DNA of 64,000 nt, taken from Rheum nobile (taxonomy: Eukaryota; Streptophyta; Magnoliopsida; Caryophyllales; Polygonaceae). The stretch covers positions 620,001 through 684,000 of the forward strand of contig WOAB01000595.1 in the NCBI GenBank assembly GCA_027886185.1, read 5' to 3'. The position numbers and the translations under genes are program-made. The notes below the pieces were generated by a model. The model was given only the letters and a program-made list of their open reading frames with translations. It was not told where the DNA came from and made no database searches. This document shows positions 1 through 11,737 of the stretch, in pieces (the first letter of the stretch is position 1; the number at the start of each line of letters is the position of its first letter).

Positions 1-121
1 GAATTATTACGGAGATCAAGTATTTAACAAAAAGTCTGAACTTCTCTGAAAATAATTCGACTACAATACGAGTGTTTGGAAAACTTACCAAAATACTCTT
101 TACTAAAATGAGGGGTATTAC
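1..121 (-). repeat. Terminus of an LTR (partial, runs off the window)
   Basis: The segment ends in GAGGGGTATTACA, so on the minus strand it begins TGTAATACCCCTCATTTTAG. This is close to the start of the putative LTR at 29530 and to the minus-strand start of the solo LTR ending at 43131. Gypsy protease-region coding sequence begins immediately at 122. I infer the 5' tip of a minus-strand LTR inserted into GyA. Its other end and its target duplication lie outside the window. Confidence 0.55.
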
Positions 122-2418
122 AGATTCAATCTATCTACCACTCCTCATCCTCAACCCTACACATTATGTTGGTTGAACTCCCAACATTCTTCTTAAGGTC
201 AAGGACCAAGCCATCATTCAGTTTTCTATAGGGGGATATGAGGATGAAGTTATATGTGATGTACTTCCCATGACTGCATGCCATCTCCTCCTAGGAAGGC
301 CATGGCAATTTGATAGGGGTGTCATTCATCAAAGTGTGACTAATGAGTATTCTTTCATGATGAATGGTAAAGGAATCACTCTACATCCCTTAGCTCACCA
401 TGAGATTATGGCTGATCATATGGCTAGGGAGCAAAGGAAGTCTCTTCAAAATAACGAGCATGCTAAGGGCAAGAAACTGGCCATTGGAAGCAAAGGGGGT
501 GCTTCTAATCATATGCTCTTGGCTAAGCCAAAGGAAGTTGTTCAAGCTCTCAATGAGGGTGAGGTGTGTTTCCTACTCATCTACAAGGACACCTTGCTTT
601 CTTCTCCTGAACTTGAAGGACTTCCCACGGCCATTGCACAACTCTTGCTTGAGTTTGATGACCTCTTTCAAGAGGAGGTGCCGAGTGGCTTGTCGCCGGT
701 ATGAGATATTGAGAATCAAATTGACTTTATACCGAGGGCAACACTTCCTAATCGAGCTGCATATAGGGCCAACCCCGAAGAGACTAAAGAATTGCAACGT
801 CAAGTGCATGAATTTCTTGACAAGGGATATGTGAGGGAAAGTCTTAGCCCTTGCGATGTCCCCATCATCCTAGTTCCTAAGAAGGATGGGTCTTGGAGAA
901 TGTGTGTTGATTATCGTGCAATCAACAACATCACGATCAAGTATCGCCATCCCATTCCTAGGCTAGATTACATGCTTGATGAGTTGCATGGGGCAAGTGT
1001 GTTTTCAAAGACAGACCTTAAAAGTGGCTACCAATAGAATAGAATGAAAGAGGGCGATGAATGGAAAACATCCTTCAAAACTAAATATGGGTTGTATGAA
1101 TGGATGGTAATGCCTTTTGGTCTCACCAATGCCCCTAGCCCTTTTATAGAGCTTATGAACCATGTTCTAATGCCATTTCTTGGTAAGTTCGTGGTTGTAT
1201 ACTTTGATGATATCTTAGTGTATAGCCACGATCTACGTGAGCATGTTGGGCACCTTAGAAAGGTCCTTGAGGTTCTTAGAAAATAAAAGTTGTATGCCAA
1301 TTTCAAAAAGTTCCATTTATGCTCAGACTATGTGGTATTTCTTGGATATGTGGTATGCAAGGACGGCTTGAGAGTTGATGAAGAAAAGGTGAAAGCTGTT
1401 CATGAATGGCCTACACCTACGACTATGACTCAAGTCCGCAGTTTTCTAGGATTGGTTGTCTTCTACCGCCGGTTTGTGAGAAATTTTAGTACCTTGGCCA
1501 CACCCCTCACCAAGTTTACCAAGAAAAGTGTGGTTTTCAAGTGGGAAACCGCACAAGAAGAGGCATTTAACACTCTTAAGTCTAGGCTCACACACGCACC
1601 ACTTCTAGCATTACCTAACTTTGATAAAACATTTGAAATAGAATGTGATGCATCTGGCATAGGACTAGGGGGTGTGCTCATGCAAGAGGGTAAACCAATA
1701 GCTTATTTTAGTGAGAAATTAGGTGGAGTTGAGCTGAATTATCCCACCTATGATAAGGAGATATTGGCTCATGTGCGTGTGCTTAAGGTGTGGCAACACT
1801 ACTTGTTGCCGAAAGAATTTGTTATACATTTTGACCAAGAAGCATTAAAGTATCTAAAGGGGCAAATCAAGCTCAACAAAAGACATGCTAAGCATGTAGA
1901 ATTCATTGAGTCTTTCCTTTATGTCATCAAGCATATGAAGGGCAAAGACAATGTTGTGGGTGATGCACCCTCCCGGAGGTACTCTCTTTTAACTCTTTTG
2001 GATGCTTGGTTACTTGGATTTTCTTTCATGAAAGAACTCTATGCATGGGATCCTAATTTTTGTGATATATTTGTTGCATGTGTGTCTAAGGGTAGCAAAG
2101 ATCAATATTATTTGCATGAGGGTTTCTTGTTTAAGGGTGATAAGTTGTGCATTTCTAAGGGTTCCACTAGGAGAATATTAGTCCAAGAGATTATGGGGGG
2201 ACTGATGGGGCATTTTAAGGTCCTTAAGAACATGCATACTCTTAGAGAACATTTCTATTGGCCACGCATGCTTAGGGCAGTTGAGAATTTTTGTGCTTCA
2301 TGTACTACTTGTATGCGTGCTAAGTCCAAGGTTTAACCTCATGGTCTCTACACTCCCTTACCTATACCCCAAGTGCCTTGGGAAGACATTTCCATGGTGT
2401 TTTGGGTTTACCTAGGTC
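122..2418 (+). pseudogene. GyA: Ty3/gypsy pol remnant, protease tail to integrase zinc finger
   Basis: Order: end of the retropepsin region (LLGRPWQFD near 290), reverse transcriptase (VPKKDGSWRMCVDYRAIN near 870; catalytic YFDD near 1200), RNase H (ECDASG near 1640, NYPTYDKE near 1740) and the integrase HHCC finger (CASCTTC near 2290). It is inactive: TAG at 1035-1037 in the RT motif usually reading GYHQIKMKEG, another stop at 1284-1286, and TAA at 2334-2336 just after the finger. The start is cut off by the LTR at 1-121, so gag is absent. Together with 3113-4175 it forms one pol interrupted by a MITE. RT and integrase resemble GyB throughout, so the two are relatives of one lineage. Confidence 0.9.
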
Positions 2419-2426
2419 TAAAAGAG

Positions 2427-3104
2427 TAGGGGTGTTCATAATTATCCGATCCGGTCGATCCAATCTACTGATCCGCCGATCCGATCCTAAAATATCTGAG
2501 TCCAGTGGAATACTATCCGAATCTGATCCGATCCGAGAAAATTTTCCAGATCAACGGATCGGATACGGATCAGGGCTAGATATCCAGCGGATATCCAGGG
2601 GTATGCCACTATTATAATATTTATATAAAAATAATATATTTTACTTGAAAAATTATATATGCCAATGGTTTTCCCATTTTTATAAATGTGTAAATATTAA
2701 TATTTTCATTAGGACTGAAAGTATTGAAGTTTAGACATTTAAATATTATGTTTTGAACTCGAATTAGTGGACTTTGAAAGTATTTTGTTGTTTTTCAGTG
2801 GTTTGTTTGAAATTGTATATTGATTAAACTACTAAGTATTTTGTTTGAATTTATATGTTTGAACTTGTAGCTAATATAGTTGATGAATTATAAATTTGTG
2901 ATAAAAAATTTAAAATAAAATATTTTTTATATTAATTTATATATAGATTGGATATTTAGGATATCCGATCCGATCCGAGGTTTTCGGATCGGATATCCGG
3001 GATTTCCGGATAGAGATATGGATAGCGATTTCGGGATTTTTCATTTGAAGATATCCGATCCAATAAGCCGGATCGGATAGGATATCCGGTAATGAACACC
3101 CCTA
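2427..3104. mobile_element. hAT-like MITE 1 (678 bp) inside GyA integrase
   Basis: Ends are inverted: TAGGGGTGTTCAT at the left and its complement at the right (ATGAACACCCCTA). The flanking 8-bp blocks TAAAAGAG (2419-2426) and CAAGGGAG (3105-3112) differ at three sites, all transitions, as expected of an old 8-bp hAT target duplication. Skipping the element and one block rejoins the integrase in frame (PRSKRGMDSI). Both ends carry many copies of ATCCGATCC or GGATCGGAT; the ~330-bp core is very AT-rich and non-coding. Non-autonomous; superfamily inferred from duplication length and tip. Confidence 0.8.
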
Positions 3105-3112
3105 CAAGGGAG

Positions 3113-4175
3113 GGATGGACTCCATCTTTGTTGTTGTAGATAGGTTCTCCAAAATGGCTAATTTCATTGCATGCCATAAAACTGATGATGCATCTCATGT
3201 TTCTAACCTATTCTTTGATCAAGTTGTGAGATTGCATGGAGTTCCTAGGTCTATTGTTTCATATCGAGATGTGAAGTTCCTAAGCTACTTTTGGAAGACA
3301 CTATGGGCCAAGCTTAGGACAAAGTTTCTATTCTCCACTACTTTTCATCCTCAAACGGATGGACAAACTGAGGTAGTCAACCGTACCCTTGATGCTTTGC
3401 TTAGATCTATGTTGTAAACTAACTTGCGCAGGTGGGAAGATTGCCTATCCTTCATAGAGTTTGCCTATAATAGGTCGGTCCACACAGCTACAAAGAAGAC
3501 CCCATTCGAAGTGGTGTACGGTCTCAATCCTAAAACGCCACTTGAGCTCTTGTCATATGCTATCAAGGACCGAGAGAGCAAAGAGGGTGTCTTGCAAGCC
3601 TTGAAAATCCAAAAGTTGCATGAAGAGACCCGACTGCAGCTAGAAAGTAAGACCATTCAATACAAGAGACAAGTTGACAAGGGGCGCAAAGAAGTGCTCT
3701 TTGAACTTGGAGATCTGGTTTGGGTGCACTTGAGGAAGGAACGCTTCCCATCTCTTTGTAACTCTAAGCTGAAACCGAGAGGAGATGGTCCATTCCAAGT
3801 GCTTGAGAAGATCAATGACAACCCCTACAAGCTAGAGCTACTGCCATCCTATGGTGTTCACGACGTCTTCAATGTGGCTGATTTGGTTCCCTTCTTGGTG
3901 GAGGAAGACACCGACCTTGACGAGCTAGATTCGAGGTCGAATCCCTTTCAAGAGAGCGAGGATGATGTAACCAAGTCCCATCAAGAGAGCCAAAGCCCTG
4001 CCCAAGATGACCATGGTGACTTGAGTGATGATCAAGATGGCTCAAGTGTCCAAGATGAGCCTAGTGAAGCCCTAGACGCCAACCCAAGTCAGGAACCGAT
4101 GTCTAGCAAGACCGCCGCAAAAGCGACCACTTTGGACCATGATGATGAGATTCCACCTGGTTCTATCACAAGGGC
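3113..4175 (+). pseudogene. GyA: integrase core and C-terminal region
   Basis: Continues the integrase after MITE 1: MDSIFVVVDRFSKM, then a D,D-35-E core in which the usual SDRD reads SYRD (catalytic Asp probably lost), then GQTEVVNR with the Glu kept. A stop lies at 3415-3417. The C-terminal half (3424-4251) has the GPF module (RGDGPFQVLEKINDNPYKL near 3780) and then an acidic, Ser/Gln-rich tail ending in PPGSITRA. That short motif resembles the GPITRARA-like tail of CRM-type chromoviruses and lies inside the LTR that starts at 3963. At ~4176 the sequence switches to the GyB LTR. Confidence 0.85.
3963..4175 (+). repeat. GyA 3' LTR, 5' fragment
   Basis: TGATGTAACC at 3963 sits where TGATGTGACC starts the GyB LTR, relative to the end of the integrase coding region. 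About 213 bp remain before homology passes abruptly to the GyB LTR. No other part of this LTR is recognisable nearby. Confidence 0.55.
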
Positions 4176-5078
4176 CCCTGCCTCCCATGACGGCCCAAGA
4201 CGAGGAAGAAGCCATGAGCCTACGCTCAGAGGGCCCAGTGACAAGGTCTAGGTCCAAGGCCATCGCCGCCGTCGCGTCACTTGTCGCACCCGCCGTCGCT
4301 AGCCAAGGAAGCCCAGACGCCAACCCAAGACTCGTCGTCCTCGCCACCATCGGCAGTGAAACAACGCGTTTTTCAGAGCCAACATCGCGTGCACCCACTC
4401 GCGAGGCCATTGACCCTTAGTCGCTGTTCCTCGCGGTGTTTGTACTCATTTAACGCGTTCTTTAAGACATTTTCTATATTTGGTATTTCCAGCTTTGTTT
4501 TAGATAGTTTCCTTTTATAGTCTTTCTATCTTTTAGGGTTTGTGCCTTTTGCATGCTTGTATGGGCTAGCCCTTAGGCTCGTTTCGGTCCAAGCCCATTA
4601 CGTCTTGGCCGAGATACACTGGCTATTTAAAGCCTCCCTTGTTATTGTTATTTCTTACGTTCAATTTTAATCAAGGTTTCAAGTAGAGTGTTTATCCTCC
4701 TTCCCTTGATCGGACGTCACCCTCTATCTTCGCATCCCCATTCCCTCCGCCGCCGACGCTACGGCAACCGCTTGATCTTTCAAGCCAAGTCTTCCTTCGC
4801 ATCTCCCTTCCTCCGCAGTCAACGCTACGACACCCAAAGACTTGTCTTTTCAAGTCATCTATCCCTCATCACATCGCTTCCGCCACCGCTATCTATTCAT
4901 CCCATTCATCACTTCCACCGTTTCCATCACCACAATCATCGCGATCTCCCGCTCACGAACCATCATCACCACAGCGTTCCGCAGTAGATTGATATGACAG
5001 AGTGACTTCCCAACCAAGACTAGATCCAAAGGTGTCACCTTGACAATTCGACTTGTCATCGGAGGCAAGAACACATCA
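4176..5078 (+). repeat. GyB 5' LTR (lacks first ~14 bp)
   Basis: Aligns by eye along its whole length with 11496-12395, with only a few percent differences. Ends ...AAGAACACATCA. The missing start (TGATGTGACC in the 3' copy) is replaced by GyA LTR sequence. Holds a TATA-like box, then CT-rich leader sequence with Ser/His-rich spurious ORFs. Confidence 0.88.
4624..4631 (+). promoter_or_regulatory. TATA-like box in GyB 5' LTR
   Basis: TATTTAAA in the context GGCTATTTAAAGCC, ~450 bp into the LTR; the same block is kept in the 3' LTR (near 11940) and in GyD (19542-19549). Probable core promoter marking the U3/R part of the LTR. Confidence 0.6.
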
Positions 5079-5080
5079 AC

Positions 5081-5094
5081 TGGTATCAGAGCCC
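5081..5094 (+). other. GyB primer binding site
   Basis: TGGTATCAGAGCCC lies 2 bp after the LTR end. TGGTATCAGAGC is the usual plant site complementary to the 3' end of initiator methionine tRNA. Confidence 0.88.
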
Positions 5095-5887
5095 AGCAGT
5101 CTTGTAAGTCACGAACTCAAGTTTGCATTTTGTTCACAAAATTTTTCTTGACCCCCATCATCTGCTTTACTGAGATATTGCGAAAAAACCATAAATTTTC
5201 CATCTTTGCTTACCTATTCGGTTTCTACAAGGTAATACCTTGGCCGAATTTTTTTTCTTGTTCCCTAAGTTTTGGTGTGTTAGGTAATTTGTTATCTTGC
5301 ATGTTAGAATATTTTGTTTCCTTATTTCTTGCGTGGATAGAGTTTCCTTGTTTCCTAGATATTACTTTTTAGGTTGTTAACCGAATTTCCTTATATAAGA
5401 TATCATCAAAATCTTATATTCTCTCTCCTATCTCTAACATCACACTTGTGATATTCTTGTTACTTAGACCTTTTTATTTTGTTTCCTTTTGCAAATCCGA
5501 AAGATCAAAAGATAAGATCTCGGATATTAAAAAAAAAAGATATCCAAAAGATATTAAAAAAAAAGTTTCCAAAGTTAGGTAAAGCCAAAATAAGGCAACC
5601 CTAACCCACTCTCGGTCTAAGCTCATCTTCTCAACCTCTCCACCGTCTAGGTCAAGCTTCCTAGAAGGTACTTTCTTGCTTATTAGGTTGCTTTGTTTAC
5701 GTTTGTTTTAGGGTTTCAATTTGTTCTTGTTTGTTTGATTGCAACTTGCTTGATACGCCATCTCTTGTCAAGCCAAGCCGCCCTCACGGCAAGCCCAAAC
5801 TAGCCCTACCTACGTGAACTTTGTGACTTGACTAGTGATTTGCTTGGTTGTTGTTCATTGTTGTCTTTTGGTTCGTTTTTACTCCCA
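5095..5887 (+). other. GyB untranslated leader
   Basis: About 790 bp between primer site and gag start, with no supported gene. T-rich, with paired A-runs flanking GATATCC near 5530-5560. Strongly similar to GyD 20002-20860, so it belongs to the element. Confidence 0.7.
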
Positions 5888-8100
5888 TGTCTGGCCGTCT
5901 TGTTATAGGTACCATACCGATTGGACACAGTGAAGACGAACGCGACGTTGACAACACCAACCCCCAACCACCTTTGTTGGTGCAACAAGACCAACCACCT
6001 CTCAACCCCCCCATAACACGAACCACTCATTGAGTTATCCGAGGAGCAACAATTGATTCAAGCTCTTCGACAAAAGAATGCAGCCTTAAGAGCACAACAA
6101 CACGTATGGCACTCATCGTGCCAACTCCAACTCCTCTGAGTGCCATGGATGCGCCGGCTCAACCTGGAGCCACCGACGCGGGTCCATCAAAGATAAGGAT
6201 CGACAAAGGCAAAGGAATCATGCCGTCGACGTCTCATCACCAACCGCAACTCAATCGTATGCAGAGTGTCATCGAGAGTCGCCAAGGCTTTGCCTCGCAC
6301 GCGGACCACTACGTCCCTAGAGCCACACCCGTTGGCTTCGACAACGGCTCCGACTACGACCGCGACGCCGGGGACACTCAAGGTGAGTATTCTGAACCAT
6401 ACAACTTTGATGATCGCTATCCCTCTAGGAGAACCCAGAGACGCGTACCGGGCTCAGCACCACGCGAAGGTCGCCCTCGACAGGCCGAGCCAGCCGACGC
6501 GACGCCAATGAGACCCAGTCGCCGACCAAGTGGGCATACGCGACGGGATGAGACCAACTTGAGGACACCAACTACCCAGCCACAGAGCCATGATGTACGC
6601 GATCACCTTCGACACCAGAGTGTTCGAACACCGCGTTACAGATTTGATGGCTATGCGTCGATCACACCCAATGTCCACGACGACTTCGACGAGTATGACG
6701 ACGAAGAGATCGAGGACTCAGGTATGGTCAACCCTAATTTTTGTCACCCCCCTCTTGGAGATCCACTTGAATTACAGGATCACCCTTCGGATTGGATACC
6801 TCCACCGCGTCTCTAGCCCCAAGGAGAACGCGTTCGTGACATTGGCGGCGAGTGCCGTGATGTTATGCCCAGAGACATTCGACGCGACAACTACGACGCC
6901 CAGCCGCGAAGACGTCAACCCGATGACGCCTATGCGCCAATGGATGAGTACGTCCGCGAAGATCGCCAAGACCGCGATAGACGCCAGGTTGGACGCGATC
7001 GCCCACATGGAGTGCGCGCCTTTGAGAACCCTCTCTACGACGCTGCGCCAAACAACGCGTTCAACCAAGCACCTGTACAGCCTCGATTCCAACGACACCA
7101 AGTCAAGGTAAAAATCGAGCATTTCTTTGGTGAATACAATCCCTCTGTTTTTCTTGAATGGGTGCAGGATACGGAGTACACCCTTAGATATTGTCGAGTG
7201 CCACCTAAGGAGCATGTTGACGCTGCGACGCTTAACTTCCGAGGAGCCGCCCGCGTTTGGTGGCATAGAATTGAAGATGACTGCGTGCGTCGCCACAGGA
7301 CCAAAGTCACAGACTGGCATCAACTAGTCTATGTGATGACTAAGAAATATGTGCCTTCAGACTTAAGGAATCAAATGAGAATGGAGATTGCCATGGCTCG
7401 CCAAGGGTCGATGTCTCCCCTCGAGTTCTTTTCCAAGCTTGAAGACATGTATTACAAGGCCAACATCTCCGTTTCACCATCAACTTTGAGGACGAAATTC
7501 TTGAGTGGCTTGAACACCAACATCCGTGATCAACTCGAGATTTTGCCTATCAAAGATTTGAACACACTCACACATACGGCGATGCAAATACATGCACAAA
7601 TCTCTCGCCGAAAGTCTTACACATATTCCAGTGGCCAACAAAGGTATTCTTCTAACCCTAGTGGATTACCTTCTACTAATATTCTCCCTAGTGCATCTAC
7701 CATAGCCGCGTCAAGCCAAGCCCCCAAGGCAAAGCCACTGCCGCCAAGCACCGCGCCACGCCAGAACACACCACGACAAACTCTAGTGAGCACAGATCGC
7801 GCGCGCGACGTCGAGTGTTACAAGTGTGGTGGACGAGGCCACTACAAGAAAGATTGCCCCAATGCTCGCAAGGTGTTGTTCTCCGCCGCCGCCGCCGGCT
7901 ACGAGTCCTGTGATGACGAGGAGGCCACACTTGACGCGATCGATGAAGGCAACGCAGAGGGGGATGCTGATGCTTATGACTGTGAACCCGCTTCTCTACA
8001 CGCGGGCACACCATTGAGCTTGGTGATGAGTCGTCTCCTCACAGTCAAGGAAGCCAGCTTACGCGATCAACGCGAGAACCTGTTCCACACAAGAGCTCTC
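5888..8100 (+). pseudogene. GyB gag (nucleocapsid with CCHC knuckle)
   Basis: Gag forms the virus-like particle and packages element RNA. The start ATG at 5888 (MSGRLVIGTI) matches gag starts of the related copies (MAGHIVIGSM in GyE, MVFIGTIS in GyC). It has an N-terminal Pro/Gln-rich acidic part, an Arg/Asp-rich middle (6400-7050), the conserved capsid region (WVQDTEYTLRYCRVPP near 7160; STLRTKFLSGL near 7485) and one zinc knuckle CYKCGGRGHYKKDC at ~7818. The frame is broken near 6010 and stopped by TAG at 6814-6816, where GyD keeps CAG. Confidence 0.88.
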
Positions 8101-10252
8101 GTCCAGACAGCTTCCTTGAGTGTTATAGTTGATGGAGGATCATGTGCTAATATTATGAATGATAAGGTCGTCAACCACTTCAAATTGCCTACGACGCCTC
8201 ATCCACAACCTTATGCCCTCTAATGGATTTCTTCAAGTCCAGGTGACACAGTCTCTCGCCAATGTTTAATTTCTTTTTCCATAGGGCAATACTGTGATTC
8301 TATACTTTGTGATGTACTAATGTCATTGCAATGGACGCCACCCATATTTTGCTTGGGCGCCCATGGAAATTCGACAGGCGCGTGCTCCATGATGGCTATT
8401 TGAACACTTATGTGTTCAATTACCACGGGAAGCGCATCACTTTGCATCCAATGTCTCCCTATGAGATCTTGCAGGACCAAGTTGAACGCGATCGCCAGAA
8501 GGCCATAGAGGCCGCGTCTACTAGGTCAAACGAGTGTCCAGAGGCACTCCAGAAGCAAAACTCCTCCACATCTAGCAACACTTCGTCTCCACCAGGCACT
8601 GGCAAGAAGAAACACAACGCCATAGCTGGGACACCAAGTGCCACACAGACTTCGAGAAGCGCCTCACCATCGACAAAGTTTGCCGATCCGTTGCCCCAGA
8701 CGCGTCCTTTGCAAGGCAAATGTGAGCAACGCATTCTTTTAGCCAGGGCCAGTGACCTCACTGCGTGTTTGACTGGCAAAGCCCCATGCTTTCTGCTTGT
8801 GCCAACTCCTTGCATCCCTGAATCGTCAACTGCCGCGTCAGTGCCGCCTGTCATCGCGACCTTGCTCGCCGCGTTGGACGATGTCTTTCCTGATGAGTTG
8901 CCACAAGGATTTCCTCCACTGAGAGGCATTGAGCACCAGATTGACCTTGTTCCAGGTGCTTCCTTGTCCAATCGTGCTGCGTATAGAGCTGGCCCAGAAG
9001 AGACCAAAGTGCTACAGCGCCAAGTGCAAGAGTTGTTGGATCGCGGCTACGTAAGGGAATCTCTCTCCCCTTGTGTAGTGCATGTGATCCTTGTGCCCAA
9101 GAAAGATGGAACATGGAGAATGTGTGTTTATTGTCGCGCGATAAACCAGATCACAGCCAAGTATAGGCATCCTATTCCGCGCCTTGACGATATGCTTGAT
9201 GAACTTCATGGCGCCACACTTTTCTCCAAGATTGATTTGAAGAGTGGTTATCACCAGATCAAGATGAAAGAAGGTGATGAATGGAAGACCACGTTCAAGA
9301 TGAAGTATGGGCTCTACGAGTGGCTTGTCATGCCATTTGGGCTCACGAACGCGCCCAACACCTTCATGCGCGTGATGAACCACGTCTTGAGAACCTTCCT
9401 TGGCAAGTTTGTTGTCGTTTATTTCGATGACATCCTTGTGTATTCACGGAGCCTGGAAGAGCATGTCGATCACCTTCGACTTGTGCTCGAATGCCTTCGA
9501 CGCGAGAGCCTATTCGCCAATCTGGCCAAGTTCTCCTTTTGCTCCGCGTCAACCAACTTTCTGGGCTATATTGTGAGTAGTGATGGTTTACACGTCGACG
9601 AAGAGAAGATCGCGGCCATCAAAGAGTGGCCAACACCTACGACACCGACACAGGTGCAAAGCTTTCTCGGCCTTGCAGGATTTTATAGGCGTTTTGTTCA
9701 CGATTTCTCCTCCATTGCCGCGCCACTACATGAGCTGACAAAGAAGGGCAGCACAGTTTTGTGGCTTGAGCCCCATGAAAAAGCCTTCTCGGCTTTGAAG
9801 AAGGCCGTGTGCCAAGCACCTTTGCTCTAGCTTCCCGATTTCAACAAGCAGTTCGAGGTGGAGTGTGATGCCTCAGACATAGGCATTGGTGGTGTGCTAC
9901 ACCAAGAGAAGAGGCCCATTGCATATTTCAGTGAGAAGCTCACAGGGCCACACTAAATTACCCCACCTACGACAAAGAGTTGTATGCCCTCATACACGTG
10001 CTCAAGACTTGGCAACATCACCTTTGGCCGCGTGAATTTGTCATCCACAGCGACCATGCCGCGTTGAGCTACTTGAAGAGTCAAGCCCACCTCAACCGAC
10101 GCCATGCTCGTTGGGTGGAGTGTCTGGAGACATTTCCTTATGTCGTCGTTCACAAGAAAGGAAAGGAGAACATTGTTGCTGACGTATCTCAAAGGTATGT
10201 TCTCTTGACTCATGTGCAAACAAAAGTTTTGGGTTTTGCTTTGATTAAATAA
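8101..10252 (+). pseudogene. GyB protease, reverse transcriptase and RNase H
   Basis: The protease begins with VIVDGGSCANI near 8125; TAA at 8221-8223 replaces a CAA still present in GyD. The frame 8331-9828 then runs LLGRPWKFD, a linker, and RT with FSKIDLKSGYHQIKM (first catalytic Asp) and VVVYFDDILVYS (catalytic YFDD, ~9412). Odd: the usual CVDYRAIN is CVYCRAIN. A TAG lies at 9828-9830 near PLL/LPDF. RNase H follows (ECDASD near 9860, a frame slip near 9950, then NYPTYDKELYAL and HSDHAAL) to 10250. Members of the Ty3 family carry these domains in one polyprotein; here four breaks separate them. Confidence 0.9.
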
Positions 10253-11737
10253 TTATATGCTAGTGATCCTTTATTTGCCCCTATTCTAAAGCATTGCCTG
10301 AGATCGCGTGAGTTTGAGTCCTATTTCCTTTCTGAGGGTTATTTATGGGCTAGTCGCCTTTGCATCCCTAGGTCTTCCATTAGGCTCCTTTTGATTCAGA
10401 AAGCACACGAGAGTCGTGGACACTTTGGGATTAGTAAGACCTTGGCCGCATTAAGAGAGCATTTCTTTTGGCCTAAGATGACCCACCAAGTGACTAGGTT
10501 TTGTAGAAGTTGTGTGACTTGCCAGAGAGCCAAAGCTAGATCTAGTCCTCACGGCCTCTATACTCCTTTGCCCATTCCTAGTGCCCCTTGGAAAGATTTG
10601 TCTATGGATTTCATCACGGGTTTGCCCCTTTCTAGACGAGGTAAAGACTCTATTTTTGTGGTCGTAGATAGATTTTCTAAGATGGCACATTTTATAGCTT
10701 GTAAGATAACCCATAATGCTAGTGAGATTGCCGATCTATTCTTTGAGCATGTGGTGCGTCTTCATGGAGTCCCGCATACCATAGTGAGTGATAGGGATTC
10801 TAAGTTCATTAGTCATTTTTGGAGAACTCTTTGGGGTAAGCTAGGAACCAAACTCCTATTTTCCACTAGCTACCATCCCCAAATCGATGGCCAAACGGAG
10901 GTCACGAATAGAACTCTAGGAGCCCTCCTTCGCACAATGCTCAAAGCCAACCCTAGGCATTGGGAGGACTTACTATCACTTGTCGAGTTTTGTTACAATA
11001 GATGCAGGCACACGGCGACCAAGTTGACACCTTTCGAAGTGGTGTATGGCATGAACCCCTTGACACCACTAGATTTGTCGCCGCAACCACTGTGAGACCC
11101 AGTGCATGTCTCCGCCGCCAATCACGCTGAGCAGGTCCAAGAGCTCCATCGACGGACCAGGGATCAATTGGAGAGAAGGGCCGCACAGTATGCCTCCCAG
11201 AAGAACACTGGCCGACGCCGCGTCATTTTTGCACCTGGGGATCTCGTCTGGGTGCACATGCGAAAAGACAGGTTCCCCTCGCGGCGTAAGCACAAGTTGG
11301 CACCGCGTGGAGATGGCCCATTCCACGTGATCAAAGCCATACGAGACAATGCATATCAACTCGAGCTTCTACCTGATTTTGGAGTCCACGCGTCCTTCAA
11401 TGTGGCAGACTTGACTCCATATGTTGAGCCAGAGTTTGATGATGGTGAAGCGGGGACGCTTCACAACCAAGTGGGGGAGGGTGATGTGACCCTGCCTCCC
11501 ATGATGGCCAAAGACGAGGAAGAAGCCATGAGCCTATGTCCAGAGGGCCCAGTGACAAGGTCTAGGTCCAAGGCCATCGCCGCCGCCGTCGCGTCACTTA
11601 TCGCACGCGCCGTCGCTAGCCAAGGAAGCCCAGATGCCAACCCAAGACTCGTCGTCCTCGCCACCATCGGCAGTGAAACAACGCGTTCTTCAGAGCCAAC
11701 ATCGCGTGCATCCACTCGCGAGGCCATCGACCCTTAG
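10253..11737 (+). pseudogene. GyB integrase with tail reaching into the 3' LTR
   Basis: The HHCC finger is intact (H at ESRGHFG, then CRSCVTC near 10505). The core has MDFITGLP, VSDRDSKF and GQTEVTNR, so the D,D,E triad looks complete. A TGA follows PQPL at 11093-11095, and the frame resumes to 11735 with GDLVWVHMRKDRF and GPFHVIKAIRDNAY (GPY/F module), FNVADLTPYVEPEFDDGEAG, and then the LTR-encoded tail EGPVTRSRSKAI. The last ~85 residues lie inside the LTR, a layout known from CRM-type elements. No classical chromodomain is visible. Confidence 0.88.

Noticed and set aside
4688..4987. Ser/His-rich 99-codon ORF, repeated at 12005-12304
   Set aside because: It lies in the CT-rich part of the GyB LTRs and recurs only because the LTR is duplicated; no recognisable domain.
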